Notes under the pieces: model-generated
Database searches by the model: none
Seen by the model: the letters and a program-made list of their open reading frames with translations, nothing else
Told to the model about the DNA's origin: nothing
Position numbers and translations under genes: made by a program
In this document: positions 9,495-18,394 of the stretch, in pieces
How the letters are laid out: each line of letters begins with the position of its first letter
How positions within the stretch are numbered: position 1 is the first letter of the stretch
NCBI RefSeq assembly: GCF_004212215.1
Contig: NZ_QVFV01000001.1
Coordinates: 506,814 to 570,813 of the forward strand
Direction of reading: 5' to 3'
Length of the DNA stretch: 64,000 nt
Source of the DNA: Leptolyngbya iicbica LK
GTDB taxonomy: Bacteria; Cyanobacteriota; Cyanobacteriia; Phormidesmidales; Phormidesmidaceae

Positions 9495-10019
9495 ATGACG
9501 ACTCCTCTTGTTGGCATCATTATGGGCAGCGATTCTGATTTGCCAACCATGCAAGCCGCGATCGCAGTGTGTGAAGACTTTGCCGTGCCCCACGAGGTGG
9601 CGATCGTCTCGGCCCACCGCACGCCCCAGCGCATGGTGGACTATGCCCAGAGTGCTGACGAACGCGGCTTGCAAGTGATTATTGCGGGGGCCGGGGGCGC
9701 GGCGCATTTGCCCGGCATGGTGGCCGCTCTCACCCCCTTGCCCGTGATTGGGGTGCCCGTCAAAACCAGCACCCTGAGCGGCATAGACTCGTTATATTCC
9801 ATCGTGCAAATGCCAGGGGGCATTCCCGTGGCGACGGTCGCCATCGGCAACGCCAAAAATGCTGGATTACTGGCGGTGCAAATGCTGGCGGCAACTCGGC
9901 CCGATTTGCGTCGACAGGTGAAGGACTATCGCCGGAGTTTATCGGCTCAGGTCATGGCTAAACAAGACCGATTGGAGGCGATCGGCTATCGGGAGTATCT
10001 GGCGGAGCGCGATCGCTAA
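9495..10019 (+). CDS. purE: 5-(carboxyamino)imidazole ribonucleotide mutase
   Basis: Class I PurE, which moves the carboxyl group of N5-CAIR to C4 to give CAIR in de novo purine synthesis. PurK, its partner, is not in the window. The 174-residue length fits the bacterial family. GSDSDLPTM near residue 12 and the catalytic-site SAHRTPQRM near residue 42 are both present, followed by the glycine-rich [21 protein letters not shown] 9495 is chosen because family members start a few residues before the first strand ([13 protein letters not shown]); the open frame continues upstream but without family sequence. Confidence 0.95.
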   Translation: MTTPLVGIIMGSDSDLPTMQAAIAVCEDFAVPHEVAIVSAHRTPQRMVDYAQSADERGLQVIIAGAGGAAHLPGMVAALTPLPVIGVPVKTSTLSGIDSLYSIVQMPGGIPVATVAIGNAKNAGLLAVQMLAATRPDLRRQVKDYRRSLSAQVMAKQDRLEAIGYREYLAERDR

Positions 10020-10139
10020 TCTGGCAGTAAGACGATAGGCATCCCGGTAGGGCAGTGGTTGAGTAGCTGGGTGGTTGGGTAGTTGGGTGATTGCTGTCCA
10101 GGTGTCGGCCTTAGGTGAGGGTGCCCCTTAAAATGCAAA

Positions 10140-10246
10140 CTTAGGACTGGGGGTTCAACTGAGTTGGACAGCCGTCTCGGCTGTCTCTAAGCAGGCAGGA
10201 TGCCTGCCCAACAAGACTTGGCTTTTAGACATGCCAGATTCTTTAG
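10140..10246 (+). repeat. Double-hairpin dispersed repeat, copy 1
   Basis: About 107 bp. It carries a first hairpin (GACAGCC/GGCTGTC around a GTCTC loop) and a second hairpin (GCAGGCA/TGCCTGC). The outer ends, CTTAGGA and CTTTAG, are degenerate inverted repeats. It matches four other copies in the window (26330, 37501, 44752, 61189). The right end includes the stop codon of the minus-strand sugar dehydrogenase gene. Confidence 0.8.
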
Positions 10247-11481
10247 CCGGGTTCCAAACGAATTAAGCGACCGTTGGACTCATCGGTAAGGACGTAGATC
10301 AAGCCGTCTGGCCCTTGGCGCACATCCCGCACTCGCTGGCCGATGTTGATGGGGGTTTCGTTAATGACAGCCCCGGAGTCATCCAACTCAATGTGGCGCA
10401 CATCTTGGGAGACGAGGCCGCCCGCAAACAGATCGCCCTGCCAGGGGGCAAACGCCTCGCCTTGGTAGACCAGCAGGCCGGAGGGGGCGATCGCCGGGGT
10501 CCACACAATTAACGGATCGACCATGCCCGGTCGCGATCGCTCCGAGGTAATCTCACCACCGGAATACTCGCGGCTATGGGTAACCTCAGGCCAGCCATAG
10601 TTTCCGCCGACTTCCACTAGATTCAGCTCATCGCCGCCTCGGGCACCATGCTCCGTTGCCCAAAGGCGATCGCTCACCGGGTCATACATCATGCCCTGAA
10701 TGTTGCGATGACCGTAGCTCCAAATCGCGGGATTCGCCCCCGGCGTATCGACAAAAGGGTTGTCTGCCGGTACCGAACCATCATCATTGAGCCGCACGAT
10801 TTTGCCTAAATGACTGGCCAAATTCTGGGCCTGTTCGCGGATGAGTGCGCCTTCTAGCTCTAACGGCGGATTGCCCCCATCCCCCAGGGAAACCAGCATC
10901 GTGTTATCCGGCAGCCAGGTAATCCGCGAGCCAAAGTGCTGACCTCCCTGCTTCGAGCGATTCACTTCAAACAGAACTTGCCAGTCAGAGAGGGCACCTT
11001 CCGCTAGTCGGGCTCGGGCAACGCGCGTTTGGTTAGCCGAGCGATCGCCCTGCGCATAGGTGAAATAGACCCATTGATTGTCGGCAAACTGCGGATGCAC
11101 GGAGACGTCGAGTAAGCCCCCTTGCCCAGTGGTGAGAACGTCGGGCACCCCAGCGATCGGCGTGGGATCAAGTTGCCCTGCCCGAATCAAGCGCACTCGC
11201 CCAGGCCGCTCGGTGACAATCATGGTGCCATCAGGCAACCAGTCCAACCCCCAGGGATGTTCAAGCCCATCGACCAGCACGGTTTGTTGAATAGTCGGCG
11301 CTTGGGCGATCACCGTCGGCTCAGCAGCCACGGTGGTTTCGGCTGTGGCCTCATCGGTGGCAGCGGAAGGAGTTGTCGGTGTACTGGTGGCGGTTGATTC
11401 CGACGAATCAGCCGCACACCCCGTCAGCAGAGGCGTTGCCAACAAAGTTCCGATAATTAAGGTCAACCCGTAACGGTTCAT
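10243..11481 (-). CDS. PQQ-dependent sugar dehydrogenase-like lipoprotein (YliI/aldose sugar dehydrogenase family)
   Basis: 412-residue six-bladed beta-propeller enzyme of the soluble glucose/aldose dehydrogenase family, which oxidises aldoses with PQQ. The N terminus is a lipoprotein signal (hydrophobic stretch then LLTGC with the lipobox Cys near residue 22), followed by a Ser/Thr/Ala-rich linker of about 50 residues. The catalytic domain is therefore probably tethered outside the cytoplasm. Family motifs include HPWGLDWLPDG, GGQHFGSRITWLPD, YGHRNIQGMMYD and ATEHGARGGDELN. The TAA stop lies inside the right end of a dispersed repeat (10140-10246). PQQ synthesis genes are not visible here, so the real cofactor is unproven. 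Confidence 0.86.
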   Translation of the reverse strand: MNRYGLTLIIGTLLATPLLTGCAADSSESTATSTPTTPSAATDEATAETTVAAEPTVIAQAPTIQQTVLVDGLEHPWGLDWLPDGTMIVTERPGRVRLIRAGQLDPTPIAGVPDVLTTGQGGLLDVSVHPQFADNQWVYFTYAQGDRSANQTRVARARLAEGALSDWQVLFEVNRSKQGGQHFGSRITWLPDNTMLVSLGDGGNPPLELEGALIREQAQNLASHLGKIVRLNDDGSVPADNPFVDTPGANPAIWSYGHRNIQGMMYDPVSDRLWATEHGARGGDELNLVEVGGNYGWPEVTHSREYSGGEITSERSRPGMVDPLIVWTPAIAPSGLLVYQGEAFAPWQGDLFAGGLVSQDVRHIELDDSGAVINETPINIGQRVRDVRQGPDGLIYVLTDESNGRLIRLEPG

Positions 11482-11728
11482 GGCTTATCTGTGGTTTGAT
11501 TTTCAGCTTTGTACGTCACGTAGACGTCACCGCCTCAAGCATTAACTGGACGATGCAATTCATTTCGATTCTAGAGTGTCTGTTTTGTCGTGGGGGAAAG
11601 CCTGCCGCCAGCTGTGTGTCCCCGGCGTTGGCAATTCGGTCAACCCCAAAGAAACGACATTTAGATCAAATGCTCTATAACAGCTTAGATCAGTTATCCT
11701 ACGGGCAACGAGTAGTGCAGTAACCGCG

Positions 11729-12259
11729 ATGCCCATCATTCGCGATCGCTATCCCAAAAACTGGAACAGTCTAGCGCTGCAAATCAAACACGAGGCCAAG
11801 TGGTGCTGCCAACAATGTCAGCGTCCCTGTCGCCAACCCAGTGAACCGTTGGCCCAGTTTCAACAACGGGTGGAACGCTGGCGACAGACAAAAACCCCGC
11901 GCCCCGCCAAGTTTGAGGCCGCCCCGCGACGCTATTTGCTGACGGTGGCACATTTGGATCAACAACCCAGCAATCAAGACCCCAGCAACCTCAAGGCGCT
12001 CTGCACCGTGTGCCATCTCCAGTTTGACAGCCAGTTCCGCGCCAAACAGCGACGCCTCAAGGCAGAGTTTTTTGGGCAGCTTTCGATTGATGATGCCTGG
12101 CAAGAGGGGCTGCAGCTCTCACTGATGCCGCAAGCGGTTTCACCGTTTAGTATGCCGCGACAAGGGGAAGCCCCGGCAGAGGGTAAGGGCAAGGCGAGCC
12201 CCGGGACTCCGGCGAAGGGACCGAGTGGCGATCGCGACGATACTGTCGAGCCGACCTGA
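11729..12259 (+). CDS. HNH endonuclease-like protein
   Basis: 176 residues. A zinc-ribbon-like HNH module is visible: CQQC near residue 30, LTVAHLDQQPSNQ near 70-83 (the first His of HNH), an Asn in NLKALC near 89, and CTVCHLQF near 93. The spacing fits an HNH nuclease fold with treble-clef zinc ligands. The N terminus MPIIRDRYPKNW is shared by small cyanobacterial HNH-like proteins. The C-terminal 40 residues are low-complexity (Pro, Gly, Glu, Lys). No phage, restriction or intron neighbour is present, so its role is open. The ATG at 11729 is the first in frame. Confidence 0.65.
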   Translation: MPIIRDRYPKNWNSLALQIKHEAKWCCQQCQRPCRQPSEPLAQFQQRVERWRQTKTPRPAKFEAAPRRYLLTVAHLDQQPSNQDPSNLKALCTVCHLQFDSQFRAKQRRLKAEFFGQLSIDDAWQEGLQLSLMPQAVSPFSMPRQGEAPAEGKGKASPGTPAKGPSGDRDDTVEPT

Positions 12260-12954
12260 CAGTCCGTAAACCTGAGGAGTGCTCAGCCAACAGCCCCGAC
12301 CAGGCCCATGAATAATGCGTATCTCCACTGAGAAAAAGCGCGGCAATTCCATACTGCCAACCCAGAAAATAAACTTTGTTTGCAGCCTGAAAGAATTGAT
12401 CCCATCGGGGTTATTCTAATAACAAGAAGCGATGAGCTTCGATTTCGAATGACCGTTCAGCCCACGTTAAATAGGAGGTTCGTTATCGATTTAACGTCTG
12501 AAACGTCATCACAGGCAACAGCATCCAGCCAGGTTTTTGATATCTCCTTAACCTTGTAGCACGAGAGTTAAGTCTTAGATACAGCGGGGCGCAAAGTCGT
12601 CGGCATTGTTATCGAGATGGCTCTTTAAAGGCTCACCTAATATCGGGAGATTCCTCAAGAAACCGTTCTGGGTGCTGTTGTCGTTTTAAATTAAATTCGT
12701 ATTAGAAAGTCTATTATTTCCGTCTTACTATGCCGATATTTTTGCCCTTTAAAATCATTGATTCAAACAACTAAAATGTGGGTCATGAGCGGCTGATTTT
12801 GGGAATTGACTCCGCTGAGGGCAAGGCGGTTAGAACGTCTGACGCAGCGAGACGCTAGCCCCAGGGTGGCCCCTCTCAAGCCAAGGCTAAAACCCGGTAA
12901 GGGGAACAGCTCGTTAAGCCACCAGCCTATTCGTAGCATCCCCTTTTCCTTGCA
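12260..12954. other. 695-bp intergenic region with an AT-rich half and a GC-rich structured half
   Basis: No credible gene. Bases 12370-12780 are AT-rich with no long open frame. Bases 12780-12930 are GC-rich and fold into short stems, for example CGTCT/AGACG at about 12836-12854 followed by complementary GGGG/CCCC runs. This second part does not match tmRNA, RNase P RNA, SRP RNA or any riboswitch consensus I know. It could be an insertion-element remnant or an unrecognised RNA. Confidence 0.4.
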
Positions 12955-14043
12955 TCACGATCTTTGACGACCACCGGGTAGGGGTTGAATGCGATCGGGG
13001 GGCCAGTAAATTTTGTAGGCCCGCCCCAAGATTTTCTCAGTTGGTAGATAGCCCCACACATGAGAGTCGCCGCTGTCATTGCGGTTGTCGCCCAGCACAA
13101 AATACTGAGCCGGCGGCACAGTTGCGGGACCCCATTCATAATCGGGCGGTGACTGAATATACTCCTCTGACAAGACAACGCCATTGATCAAGACCTGCCC
13201 GCCCGTAACGGCAACGGTTTCGCCCGGTTTGCCAATGACCCGTTTCACGAACAAATTTTCGCGGCGGGCCGCAGGGAGCATGGCCTGGAGCGCCTCGGGG
13301 GGATAAAAGACGACGATGTCACCAGTTTGAGGCACATATCTTGGGCTGGGGCGCACAAATAAGCGATCGCCCACCTGCAACGTCGGCACCATTGACTCGC
13401 TAGGCACAATGCTTTGGATGAAATTCTGGTCAATCCAGTTGGGGGTGTTGCCAAGGACTAACCGCGTAATGAATAGCCCGAGAATGAGCAGCGCGATCGC
13501 GCTGGATGTGCGGCGAGAGTGCCCCGGAAAGTTGCGGTAAACGTGATAGCAGCTGAAGGCCCAAATCGCGGGAGGAAAGGGGGCCAGCAACGGCTGCTGA
13601 TTGGCCAGCCAAGCGGTGAGAATGCCCGCCAGGAGCCACAGCCCGCCGAGGAGCGCCTGCTGAATATACAAGTGGCCCAAACCAGGCAACACCTGCGATA
13701 AAAAGACGGCATACCAAATATCTTTGCGGCCCTTTGGCACCGAAATGCGCTGCCCGTAGTTTTCTTGGGTGCCGCGATAGGCATCCAAAATGCTGAAGCT
13801 GTACAGCACAACCAGCCAGCCCACAGCCCAAAAGCCATGAAGGGTGTTGCCGTGGGCCCCAAAAATGGACCAGACGCAGAAAATGATTGAGGTAACGGCG
13901 ATCGCCACTAATATCCCCCCTTTCCACCAATAGCGGCTGTATAACTGGCCGAGACCCGGAAAAATCAGCGCATAGTTTACCGCGAGCCAAGGGTCGGGCG
14001 CAGCGGGGTGGCGACGAGAGGCCGGAACAGACGGATGAGCCAT
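12955..14043 (-). CDS. lepB: Signal peptidase I with N-terminal multi-span membrane extension
   Basis: Type I signal peptidase that cleaves Sec and Tat signal peptides on the outer face of the membrane. The catalytic Ser is in VPSESMVPTL near residue 217. The general-base Lys is in NLFVKRVIGKPGE near 267, and the family boxes LINGVVLSEEY and GDNRNDSGDSHVWG follow. The unusual part is the first 200 residues. They hold about five hydrophobic segments and a repeated FPGLGQLYSRYW / LPGLGHLYIQQ motif like that of TM2/DUF5683-type small membrane proteins. Ordinary bacterial LepB has one or two segments. The ATG at 14043 gives the whole fusion in one uninterrupted frame. Confidence 0.9.
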   Translation of the reverse strand: MAHPSVPASRRHPAAPDPWLAVNYALIFPGLGQLYSRYWWKGGILVAIAVTSIIFCVWSIFGAHGNTLHGFWAVGWLVVLYSFSILDAYRGTQENYGQRISVPKGRKDIWYAVFLSQVLPGLGHLYIQQALLGGLWLLAGILTAWLANQQPLLAPFPPAIWAFSCYHVYRNFPGHSRRTSSAIALLILGLFITRLVLGNTPNWIDQNFIQSIVPSESMVPTLQVGDRLFVRPSPRYVPQTGDIVVFYPPEALQAMLPAARRENLFVKRVIGKPGETVAVTGGQVLINGVVLSEEYIQSPPDYEWGPATVPPAQYFVLGDNRNDSGDSHVWGYLPTEKILGRAYKIYWPPDRIQPLPGGRQRS

Positions 14044-14237
14044 AGGAAAATGGAATCGCCGACAGGGTTCGAACAGGAGTAAGGAGCGTTTTTCCCAGAC
14101 GCTGGCGATCGCTACGATCGTCCTTAGGTCGCCCTTATCGTCCTGAGTATTGCAGGTCAGTGCAGTCTGAGGCCGATTTTCGCAACGGAATGAGATGCCA
14201 GGAGATGCCAGCCTTTAGACGGAGTGTTTCAGCCGCT

Positions 14238-14303
14238 CAGGGGACGGGTCCCTCGAACGATGCCTTAAACGTGTCGGGCAATTCTACAGGGAACCGTCCC
14301 CTG
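14238..14303. repeat. Long-stem hairpin (16-bp arms), same type as 26457-26519
   Basis: CAGGGGACGGGTCCCT at 14238-14253 pairs with AGGGAACCGTCCCCTG at 14288-14303 with one mismatch. The intervening loop is 34 bases. The arm sequence and spacing resemble those at 26457-26519, while the loop sequences differ. Confidence 0.7.
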
Positions 14304-14330
14304 GGTAAAAGGTGCGATTAGGGTAAGGCA

Positions 14331-14403
14331 ATCTCTGGAAAAGAATTTCCCCCCTCGTAGGGTGTCATGAGCGCCGCGTAATGCACCGCAGCCAGATATT
14401 TTT
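14331..14403 (-). repeat. 72-bp dispersed repeat, minus-strand copy
   Basis: The reverse complement of this stretch matches 37421-37492 with only a few differences (shared words include AAAAATATCTGGCTGCGG, CGCTCATG and CACCCTACGAG). It is noncoding in both places. Confidence 0.75.
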
Positions 14404-14433
14404 GCGGTTGGAGACGCCTAAAGTGATCACCCC

Positions 14434-15255
14434 TCATACGAGGATAGACAGTTGCTCACCGGAGCGCTCTTGGGCAATCCGTTCCACATCACCCCGGCGA
14501 TACAGGGGTCGATTTTTCCGTTTCGAAAACCGACTCTCAATCTGGGCATCGGTCAATAATTGCTGAGCCGTTTTCGTCGGCAAGGCCAGCATCACGGCAG
14601 CCTCTTGCAGGCGAATCCACTGTCGCCCAAATCGCTGCAATAGCGACGATTCATCTTCCGACTGAATTTGCTTGAGCAGAAGCTCGGCCAGCAGCCAGCA
14701 GGCGCGGGTATCGGCCCCTGCCCGGTGCGAAGTTCCCACCTCGAAGCCAAAATGTTGGACTAAGTTAGGTAGACTCCGAGACGGCAAATCGGCCAGCAGT
14801 AAGCGCGACAACAGCACAGTGCACAGTTGCTCAGGGGCAGGGCGCTTAAAGGTATAGTCCAACTGCCGATATTCCGCTTGCAAAAAGCGATAGTCAAATT
14901 CGAGGTTGTGAGCCGTGAGCACGCCAGTTTCGAGGCGGTCGAGGCAGTCGGGCCACACCTCTTCAGGAAACACGCCCTGCGACACCATCGTTTGGGTAAT
15001 GCCTGTGATGCGCGTAATCATGGCCGGTACACGCACCCCGGGATTAATGAGGTGAGTTTCTTGGTGCAAAATGCCATCGGCCAGGCTGGCTTGTAAAACT
15101 GATACCTCAATGACGCGAGCGCCTCGATAGGGCAAAGAGCCCGTCGTTTCGACATCCACCACAGTCAACAATGACTGACTCACCCGACGATAAAAGGCCA
15201 GTAAGTCTTGGGAGCGGAGGGCCGATTGCCCTTGGAATTTTTGGGGTTTTGCCAT
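14434..15255 (-). CDS. DEDDh 3'-5' exonuclease (DNA polymerase III epsilon-like)
   Basis: 273-residue protein with the DnaQ-type fold. ExoI motif VVDVETTGS carries the first Asp and Glu near residues 34-36. ExoII is TAHNLEFDYRFLQ near 120. ExoIII is SHRAGADTRACW near 175, where the His and last Asp complete the DEDDh set. The C-terminal 60 residues (LPTKTAQQLLTDAQIESRFS to YRRGDVERIAQE) look like a small helix-turn-helix. I choose ATG 15255 because the upstream 29 codons are unlike the family. It may proofread or trim DNA in repair; the partner polymerase is not evident. Confidence 0.85.
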   Translation of the reverse strand: MAKPQKFQGQSALRSQDLLAFYRRVSQSLLTVVDVETTGSLPYRGARVIEVSVLQASLADGILHQETHLINPGVRVPAMITRITGITQTMVSQGVFPEEVWPDCLDRLETGVLTAHNLEFDYRFLQAEYRQLDYTFKRPAPEQLCTVLLSRLLLADLPSRSLPNLVQHFGFEVGTSHRAGADTRACWLLAELLLKQIQSEDESSLLQRFGRQWIRLQEAAVMLALPTKTAQQLLTDAQIESRFSKRKNRPLYRRGDVERIAQERSGEQLSILV

Positions 15256-15596
15256 GCTACGTGCGATCGCCTTATATCCCCACCTTACATGGGTATTTCC
15301 TTTTCTGGACGGTTCTTCGGGGGCAATACCAGGGTCGCCCAAATCGTGGGGATCATGAGGCCCACATATCTTGAGCCCCGGTTCAGGTAGCGGCGCGATC
15401 GCGTTGCAACGGATACACCGTGCCCGTCAACTGTCTTTTAGAATGCCTGCAAATATTTTCTGGTACGCTGTGTGGTCGACTGCTGCGAACTGGTAGCTGT
15501 CGCCACGGTACCCAAATGCCGGATATCAAAAAACCTGAGTGATTGCGATCAGCGATCGCTGAACTCTATAACTGTTGTCTACCTTGAGCTGTTCCC
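15256..15596. other. 341-bp divergent intergenic region before the NCS1 permease
   Basis: Holds the promoters of the exonuclease (minus) and the permease (plus). A 14-bp HIP1-centred palindrome TCAGCGATCGCTGA lies at 15549-15562, about 35 bp before the permease start. I looked for guanine, guanidine and other purine-type riboswitch cores and saw none. Confidence 0.4.
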
Positions 15597-16886
15597 ATGA
15601 CCAGTGTGACCGAAAAGCCCGTCACCGGCAGTAAAGCGGAAGATTTCCCCTTAAGTCCGGTACCCGAATCTGCTCGCAAGTCCATGATTTCGCTGGCCCC
15701 GATTTTGGCTGGCTTCACCCTATATTCTGGCACCCTATTTGCCGGCGGGCTCGTTGGCCCCTCGTTTCAGTTTTGGCCTGATCTCGTAGGCATTATTTTG
15801 CTCGGCAACCTGATTCTGGGCCTGTATGCTGCTTTCCTGGGTTACATCGCTGGCGAAACCGGACTGACCACTGTCTTGATGGCTCGCTTTAGCTTTGGCA
15901 GCGTCGGGTCGCGGTGGGTCGATTTCATCTTGGGCTTTACCCAGATTGGGTGGTACGCCTGGGGCTCAGCCTTAATGGCGCAGCTGCTCAACAATTTGGC
16001 AGGTGTGCCGGAATCCTGGAACTGGTTCATCATCCTGTTTTTTACCTATGGGTTTTGTTCCACAGCGTACTTTGGCTATAAAGCGATGGATTGGTTGAGC
16101 CGCATAGCTGTCCCGGCGATGGTGGTGCTGATGGTGTGGAGCTTGTCGATCGCAGCGGGCGATGTCGGCGGGTTCGCGGGCTTACAAGCAGCGGAACTAG
16201 GCGATCCCCTACCGCTGAGCGCAGCTATTACCATTATTGTCGGCACCTTTGTGTCGGGCGGGACCCAAGCTACGAACTGGAGCCGCTTTGCCAAGTCGGG
16301 TAAGGCTGGATTCATCGCGACGCTGATTGCATTCTTTTTGGGCAATGGCTTTTTGATTTTCAGCGGTGCTTTTTGCGCCAAGGTCTATGGCGAGCCAGAT
16401 ATTGTACAGGTGATGGCCACCCAAGGATTGTTAATTTGGGGCCTCATTTTGTTCTTCTTCAATATGTGGACGACCCAAGACAACACGATTTATGCCTTTT
16501 CGATCGCCGGGTCCAATATGTTTCGCACGAATAAGCGGACGTTGTTGGTGCTCGGTGGGGCGACCTTTGCGCTGGTGCTGGCCTGGGGCGGCATTTACGA
16601 AATGCTGGTGCAGTACCTGATTTTGCTGGGTACCTTTATTCCCCCCATTGGCGGCATCATCATGGCCGATTACTGGATTAACCGCCGGGGCACTTTTCCC
16701 GCAGTGAGTGAACCGCAACCCGCCTTTAATTGGGCTGGGGTAATTGCTTATGTGGCGGCATCGGCGATCGCTTACTTTACCAATCAAATTGGTTGGGGCA
16801 TCGTTCCCATTAACGGCATTCTTTCCGCCCTGGTGATTTACACTGTGCTGACGCAAGTCATGCCCACGACTCAATCTCAGTCATAG
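15597..16886 (+). CDS. NCS1 family purine-cytosine permease (CodB-like)
   Basis: 429-residue transporter with twelve predicted membrane segments, imports nucleobases or related heterocycles with H+ or Na+. The N-terminal cytosolic tail ends in PVPESARKSM, then the first helices carry SGTLFAGGLVGPSF and GYIAGETGLTTVLMARFSFG. These are the substrate-site helices of the cytosine permease branch. MWTTQDNTIYAF in the middle and PPIGGIIMADYW near residue 350 are further NCS1 marks. No deaminase is adjacent. The allantoate-type amidohydrolases far downstream (47-56 kb) could use a transported substrate, but that link is speculation. The start follows the family N terminus. Confidence 0.88.
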   Translation: MTSVTEKPVTGSKAEDFPLSPVPESARKSMISLAPILAGFTLYSGTLFAGGLVGPSFQFWPDLVGIILLGNLILGLYAAFLGYIAGETGLTTVLMARFSFGSVGSRWVDFILGFTQIGWYAWGSALMAQLLNNLAGVPESWNWFIILFFTYGFCSTAYFGYKAMDWLSRIAVPAMVVLMVWSLSIAAGDVGGFAGLQAAELGDPLPLSAAITIIVGTFVSGGTQATNWSRFAKSGKAGFIATLIAFFLGNGFLIFSGAFCAKVYGEPDIVQVMATQGLLIWGLILFFFNMWTTQDNTIYAFSIAGSNMFRTNKRTLLVLGGATFALVLAWGGIYEMLVQYLILLGTFIPPIGGIIMADYWINRRGTFPAVSEPQPAFNWAGVIAYVAASAIAYFTNQIGWGIVPINGILSALVIYTVLTQVMPTTQSQS

Positions 16887-17014
16887 CGGGTTCCGGCGTA
16901 GCCGCAGCTCTGAAAAGCAGTAGACCTGTGGGAGAATTCTGGCAGCCCTGTTGGCTGGTGGCGGCATCAAGGTGGTGTCTATCATCAGCCTTTACCGTTG
17001 TGGAGTAAGACGTT

Positions 17015-18394
17015 TTGGCTTTTCAGATCGCTGTGTCAGACCTGGTGGCGGTGACCGGAGGAACGCTGGTCGATGACGCCGGACTGTTGACTAAGGCGGC
17101 CTTTGGCATTTCAACCGATACGCGCCAAATCAGTCCCCAGGATTGGTTTTTGGCCCTGACGGGCGATCGCTTCAACGGTCACACGTTTGCGGCTCAAGCG
17201 ATCGCGGAGGGGGCCGCCGGGGTAATTGTGCAGGAGCCCGTTGAGGCCCAACCGCGACTTCAGGTCGCCGATACCCTGGCGGCTTATCAAGCGATCGCTC
17301 ACTGGTGGCGACAGCAACTCGCCACGCCCCTGGTTGCCGTCACGGGCTCCGTTGGCAAAACGACCACGAAAGAGCTGATCGCGGCGGCGCTGCAAACCCA
17401 AGGCCCGGTGCTCAAGACTCAGGCCAACTACAACAATGAGATCGGGGTGCCGAAAACGCTACTCTCACTGACCCCCGAGCACCACTATGGCGTCATTGAG
17501 ATGGGGATGCGCGGCGCCGGACAAATTAACCTGCTGACGCAAATTACGGAGCCGGATGTCGCGGTGATCACGAATGTGGGCACCGCACATATTGAACTGT
17601 TGGGCTCAGAGCAGGCGATCGCTGATGCCAAATGCGAACTCTTAGGCGGTCTCTCACCTAACGGCATTGCCGTTTTGAACTATGACAATCCTCGTTTGAT
17701 ACAAACGGCAGCGGACCTCTGGTCGGGCCGACAAATCACCTATGGCTTAACCGGGGGAGATATTCACGGCCAGTTGCTGAGCCCCAGCGAGATGGAGGTG
17801 AATGGCGTCACGCTGCCGTTGCCCTTGCCCGGTCAACACAATGCAGTGAACTTTTTGGCCGCGATCGCGGTGATGCAAGCCTTTGATTTAGACTGGCGCG
17901 TGCTGCAATCAGGCTTGACCGTCACGCTGCCCAGTGGTCGCGCCCGGCGCATCCCCCTTCCCAACGACATTGAGCTACTCGATGAAACTTACAACGCCGG
18001 GGCGGAATCGATGCAGGCCGCCCTGCACTTGCTGAAACAAACCCCCGGCCAGCGTCACATTGCCGTGCTCGGCACCATGAAAGAACTCGGTGAGCATTCC
18101 GTCCGGCTGCACGAGCAAGTCGGCAAATGTGTGGCACACCTGGAATTGGATGCTTTGCTCACCCTGGCCGACCCCGCAGAAACCCAAGCTTTAGCCAACG
18201 GGGCCAGCGGCGTTCCGGTCGAAACGTTTGACGCGGCATCGCAGTTAATTGAACGGCTCAAAGCCATGCTGCAACCGGGCGATCGCGTGTTGTTCAAAGC
18301 CTCCCGAGCGATCGCCCTGGATCAAGTGGTCGATGCTGTGACCCAGGCTTTGACACCTCAGGCGGCGTCAGCCGGAGCCACAGAGTCGACTTAA
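17015..18394 (+). CDS. murF: UDP-N-acetylmuramoyl-tripeptide--D-alanyl-D-alanine ligase
   Basis: MurF, the last cytoplasmic step in peptidoglycan precursor synthesis, joins D-Ala-D-Ala to UDP-MurNAc-tripeptide with ATP. The Mur ligase order is visible: N-terminal UDP-binding domain with STDTRQI, the ATP loop VTGSVGKTTTKEL near residue 110, NNEIGVPKTLL, and the C-terminal domain with DETYNAGAESMQAAL. Length (459 aa) is normal. The frame begins with TTG at 17015, preceded by GGAGTAAG at a suitable distance; there is no in-frame ATG before the first conserved residues, so TTG is the likely start. It stands alone, not in a dcw cluster, as is usual in cyanobacteria. Confidence 0.93.
   Translation: MAFQIAVSDLVAVTGGTLVDDAGLLTKAAFGISTDTRQISPQDWFLALTGDRFNGHTFAAQAIAEGAAGVIVQEPVEAQPRLQVADTLAAYQAIAHWWRQQLATPLVAVTGSVGKTTTKELIAAALQTQGPVLKTQANYNNEIGVPKTLLSLTPEHHYGVIEMGMRGAGQINLLTQITEPDVAVITNVGTAHIELLGSEQAIADAKCELLGGLSPNGIAVLNYDNPRLIQTAADLWSGRQITYGLTGGDIHGQLLSPSEMEVNGVTLPLPLPGQHNAVNFLAAIAVMQAFDLDWRVLQSGLTVTLPSGRARRIPLPNDIELLDETYNAGAESMQAALHLLKQTPGQRHIAVLGTMKELGEHSVRLHEQVGKCVAHLELDALLTLADPAETQALANGASGVPVETFDAASQLIERLKAMLQPGDRVLFKASRAIALDQVVDAVTQALTPQAASAGATEST

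Larger units (their letters stand above)
14044..14433. other. 390-bp intergenic region containing two small repeats
   Basis: Lies between the starts and ends of two minus-strand genes. It holds a long hairpin (14238-14303) and one copy of a 72-bp dispersed repeat (14331-14403), annotated separately. Nothing else is recognisable. The upstream part must contain the lepB promoter. Confidence 0.6.

Noticed and set aside
14050-14080. GGGTTCGAAC resembling a tRNA T-loop
   Set aside because: The flanking bases do not form a T stem, acceptor or anticodon arm.
15256-15596. Possible purine-type riboswitch before the NCS1 permease
   Set aside because: No conserved guanine, guanidine or PreQ1 core sequence could be found; only a HIP1 palindrome is present.
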